Source: Streptomyces sp. 135
GTDB taxonomy: Bacteria > Actinomycetota > Actinomycetes > Streptomycetales > Streptomycetaceae
DNA length: 64,000 nucleotides
NCBI RefSeq assembly: GCF_020026305.1
Contig: NZ_CP075691.1
Location: forward strand, 2,604,001 to 2,668,000
Direction: 5' to 3'
Below, in pieces: positions 62,279-64,000 of this stretch; the stretch's first letter is position 1; the number at the start of each line of letters is the position of its first letter. Under the pieces are notes generated by a model. It did no database searches. It saw only the letters and a program-made list of their open reading frames with translations, and was not told where the DNA came from. The position numbers were made by a program, and so were the translations under genes.

Positions 62279-62747
62279 TGGACACCTTCCAGGGCACTCC
62301 CCAGCGCACTTTCCGGGCACTTCCCAGGGCACTTTCCCGGGCACTTCCGAGGACGCCTTCGAGATCGCCGTCCCCCAGGCCGACCCCGACGACCTCCGCG
62401 ACCGCCTCGGCCGCACCTGCTGGCCCAACGAGGCCCCCGGCCAGGGCTGGAGCCGCGGCACCCCGGTCGCGTACCTCAAGGAGCTGGCAGATCACTGGGC
62501 GCACGGCTACGACTGGCGGGCCCGGGAGGCGCGGCTGAACGCGCACCCGCAGTTCACCACCGAGATCGACGGGCAGCACATCCACTTCCTGCACGTCCGG
62601 TCCGCCGTCGCGTTGCGCCGCGACGAGGAGGAGATCAACAACGTGGTGCGCCGGCGGGACCACGACCGGGGCGGCCACTTCGCCGCCCTGGAGGCGCCGG
62701 ACCTGATGCCCACGGAGATCAGGGAGTTCTTCGCCGACTACCGCTGA
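62279..62747 (+). pseudogene. Epoxide hydrolase remnant without catalytic core
   Basis: The N-terminal epoxide-hydrolase lid (EHN) is clear: [51 protein letters not shown] and [13 protein letters not shown]. Right after this come [18 protein letters not shown] and the family's very last segment, [27 protein letters not shown]. The whole alpha/beta hydrolase core with the nucleophile Asp (about 250 residues) is gone. The 5' end is also altered: about 47 bases of GGGCACTT-type repeats (62299-62345) put the likely ATG (62279, MDTFQGT) out of frame with the rest. Confidence 0.8.
62291..62350 (+). repeat. Imperfect tandem repeat at the epoxide hydrolase start
   Basis: About two 24-base units built from GGGCACTTTCCC/GGGCACTTCCC words. 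Removing 62299-62345 (47 bases) would join MDTFQGT to SEDAFEI in one frame, so the expansion explains the frame break. Confidence 0.65.
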
Positions 62748-62835
62748 GACGGCCGCTCCCCGGGAGGGACGGCGTCACCCTGTGTGAGACTGCGTGTGCC
62801 CGCATCGGCCGAGCAGACTTCGAGGAGTACGCGAC

Positions 62836-64000
62836 GTGGATCCCCTCTTCCCGACCTTGTCCGCCCCGCACGCGCGAGCCGCCGACGAGGCCCTGCGGTT
62901 CGGCGACCGCACGCTGAGCCATGCCGAACTGGCGGCCGTCAGCGGGGCGTTGGCGAGCCGCCTGCGCGGAGCGGGCCGCGTCGCCGTCTGGGCCACGCCC
63001 TCCCTGGAGACCGCCGTCGCCGTGGTCGCCGCGCTGCGGGCGGGCGTGCCCGCGGTGCCGCTCAACCCCAAGTCCGGCGGCAGCGAGCTGGCGCACATCG
63101 TGGCGGACAGCGCGCCGTCTCTGCTGCTGGCCGAGCCGGGCGTCGTACTGCCGCAGGCACTGGCCGATGTGACGCGGCTCGACGTCGACATGGACGTACG
63201 AGACTCCGGGGCTCGCCCGGAAACCGCGTTCCCGGAGCCGGACGACCCCGAGGCCCCCGCCCTGATCGTCTACACCTCCGGCACCACGGGCCCGCCCAAG
63301 GGCGCCGTCCTGCCGCGCCGCGCGATCGCCGCCACGCTGGACGCCCTCGCGGACGCCTGGCAGTGGACCGGTGACGACGTACTCGTCCACGCCCTGCCGC
63401 TGTTCCACGTGCACGGCCTGATCCTCGGCACGCTGGGCCCGCTGCGGCACGGCGGCAGCGTGCGCCACCTCGGCCGGTTCGGCACCGAGGGCGTGGCGCG
63501 CGAGCTGGGCGCCGGGGCGACCATGCTGTTCGGGGTGCCGACGATGTACCACCGGATCGCCGAAGCCCTGCCCGATGAGCCGGAGTTGGCGAAGGCGCTG
63601 GCAGGGGCGCGGCTGCTGGTGTCCGGCTCGGCCGCGCTGCCGGTGCACGACCACGAGCGGATCGCGTCGGCCACGGGGCGCCGCGTCATCGAGCGGTACG
63701 GCATGACGGAGACCCTCATGAACACCAGCGTCCGCGCGGACGGCGAGCCGCGCGCGGGCGCGGTCGGGGTGCCGCTGCCGGGGGTCGACCTGCGCCTGGT
63801 CGACGAGGCGGGCGAGCCGCTCCCGGCGGACGGTCCGGAGGCGGTCGGGGAGATCCAGGTGCGCGGCCCGAACCTCTTCACCGAGTATCTGAACCGCCCC
63901 GACGCGACTGCCGCGGCCTTCGCGCCGGGCGGCTGGTTCCGCACGGGCGACATGGCGGTGCGCGACCCCGACGGCTACGTACGGATCGTCGGCCGCAAGG
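62836..64000 (+). CDS. matB: Malonyl-CoA ligase MatB, partial
   Basis: An acyl-CoA synthetase (ANL family) that makes malonyl- or methylmalonyl-CoA from the free acid, CoA and ATP; it closely resembles S. coelicolor MatB in memory. GTG at 62836 gives VDPLFPTLSAP. Motifs present: ALRFGDRTLSHAELAAVSGALA at the start, the ATP loop YTSGTTGPPKGA (Tyr146), LPLFHVHGLILGTLGPL, YGMTETLMN and TGD plus the hinge start (IVGRK) at the window edge. The C-terminal domain lies outside. It would feed the fatty-acid and polyketide pathways. Confidence 0.85.
   Translation, partial: MDPLFPTLSAPHARAADEALRFGDRTLSHAELAAVSGALASRLRGAGRVAVWATPSLETAVAVVAALRAGVPAVPLNPKSGGSELAHIVADSAPSLLLAEPGVVLPQALADVTRLDVDMDVRDSGARPETAFPEPDDPEAPALIVYTSGTTGPPKGAVLPRRAIAATLDALADAWQWTGDDVLVHALPLFHVHGLILGTLGPLRHGGSVRHLGRFGTEGVARELGAGATMLFGVPTMYHRIAEALPDEPELAKALAGARLLVSGSAALPVHDHERIASATGRRVIERYGMTETLMNTSVRADGEPRAGAVGVPLPGVDLRLVDEAGEPLPADGPEAVGEIQVRGPNLFTEYLNRPDATAAAFAPGGWFRTGDMAVRDPDGYVRIVGRK

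Overview
This window is chromosomal DNA from a high-GC actinomycete, almost certainly a Streptomyces. The codon third positions are nearly all G or C, GTG starts are common, and stop/start overlaps (ATGA, GTGA, TAATG) are frequent. The gene content is also typical of the genus: TerD paralogues, homodimeric AceE, FasR with fabD-fabH-acpP-fabF, DUF3145, DUF3052, DUF4429, DUF4232 and MatB. I see no tRNA, rRNA, CRISPR array, insertion sequence or phage gene.

Layout. 0-7.4 kb is a tellurium/stress (ter) region: a partial phosphoribosyltransferase coupled to a CitE-like HpcH/HpaI protein, three TerD proteins, a TerA-like protein, a DUF475 membrane protein, then a peroxiredoxin and DUF3052. 7.8-10.5 kb is aceE. 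10.6-15 kb has a potassium-channel-like protein, small membrane and secreted proteins, and a DHA2 efflux pump divergent from a TetR gene. 15.2-22.1 kb has two secreted DUF1023 hydrolases around a NarL-type two-component system and an acyltransferase; a repeated GGTATCACC motif lies before both the kinase and the second hydrolase. 22.1-24.3 kb has MerR, serine hydrolase and pirin. 24.3-29.3 kb is fasR-fabD-fabH-acpP-fabF, closed by a long perfect hairpin. 29.4-46 kb is a mixed set of secreted enzymes, regulators with recognisable operators, an Ohr protein and a PucR-type regulator. 46-57.9 kb is the most unusual block: a DUF3068 (PorA-family) protein, then a nearly gap-free series with a GT4 glycosyltransferase, methyltransferase, AftD-like GT-C giant, condensation-type acyltransferase, second methyltransferase, EamA-like membrane protein, Trm112-like protein and FkbM methyltransferase. 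This looks like an envelope glycan or glycolipid pathway. 59.5-62.2 kb is LysR, cysteine dioxygenase and YeiH, a sulfur unit. The window ends inside matB.

The recurring surprise is gene damage. A deletion junction near 32,350 joins the C-terminal stubs of two formerly divergent genes (agmatine deiminase and an aminoglycoside-phosphotransferase-like kinase). An epoxide hydrolase has lost its catalytic core (62.3-62.7 kb), an ATP-grasp gene has lost its middle (58.5-59.1 kb), and a small secreted protein is out of frame (59.1-59.3 kb). Single-base frame breaks also appear in an M14 carboxypeptidase (near 37,257), a zinc-ribbon membrane protein (near 43,167) and the AftD-like gene (near 53,660). 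The deletions look like real decay. The single-base breaks could be decay or errors in the sequence.
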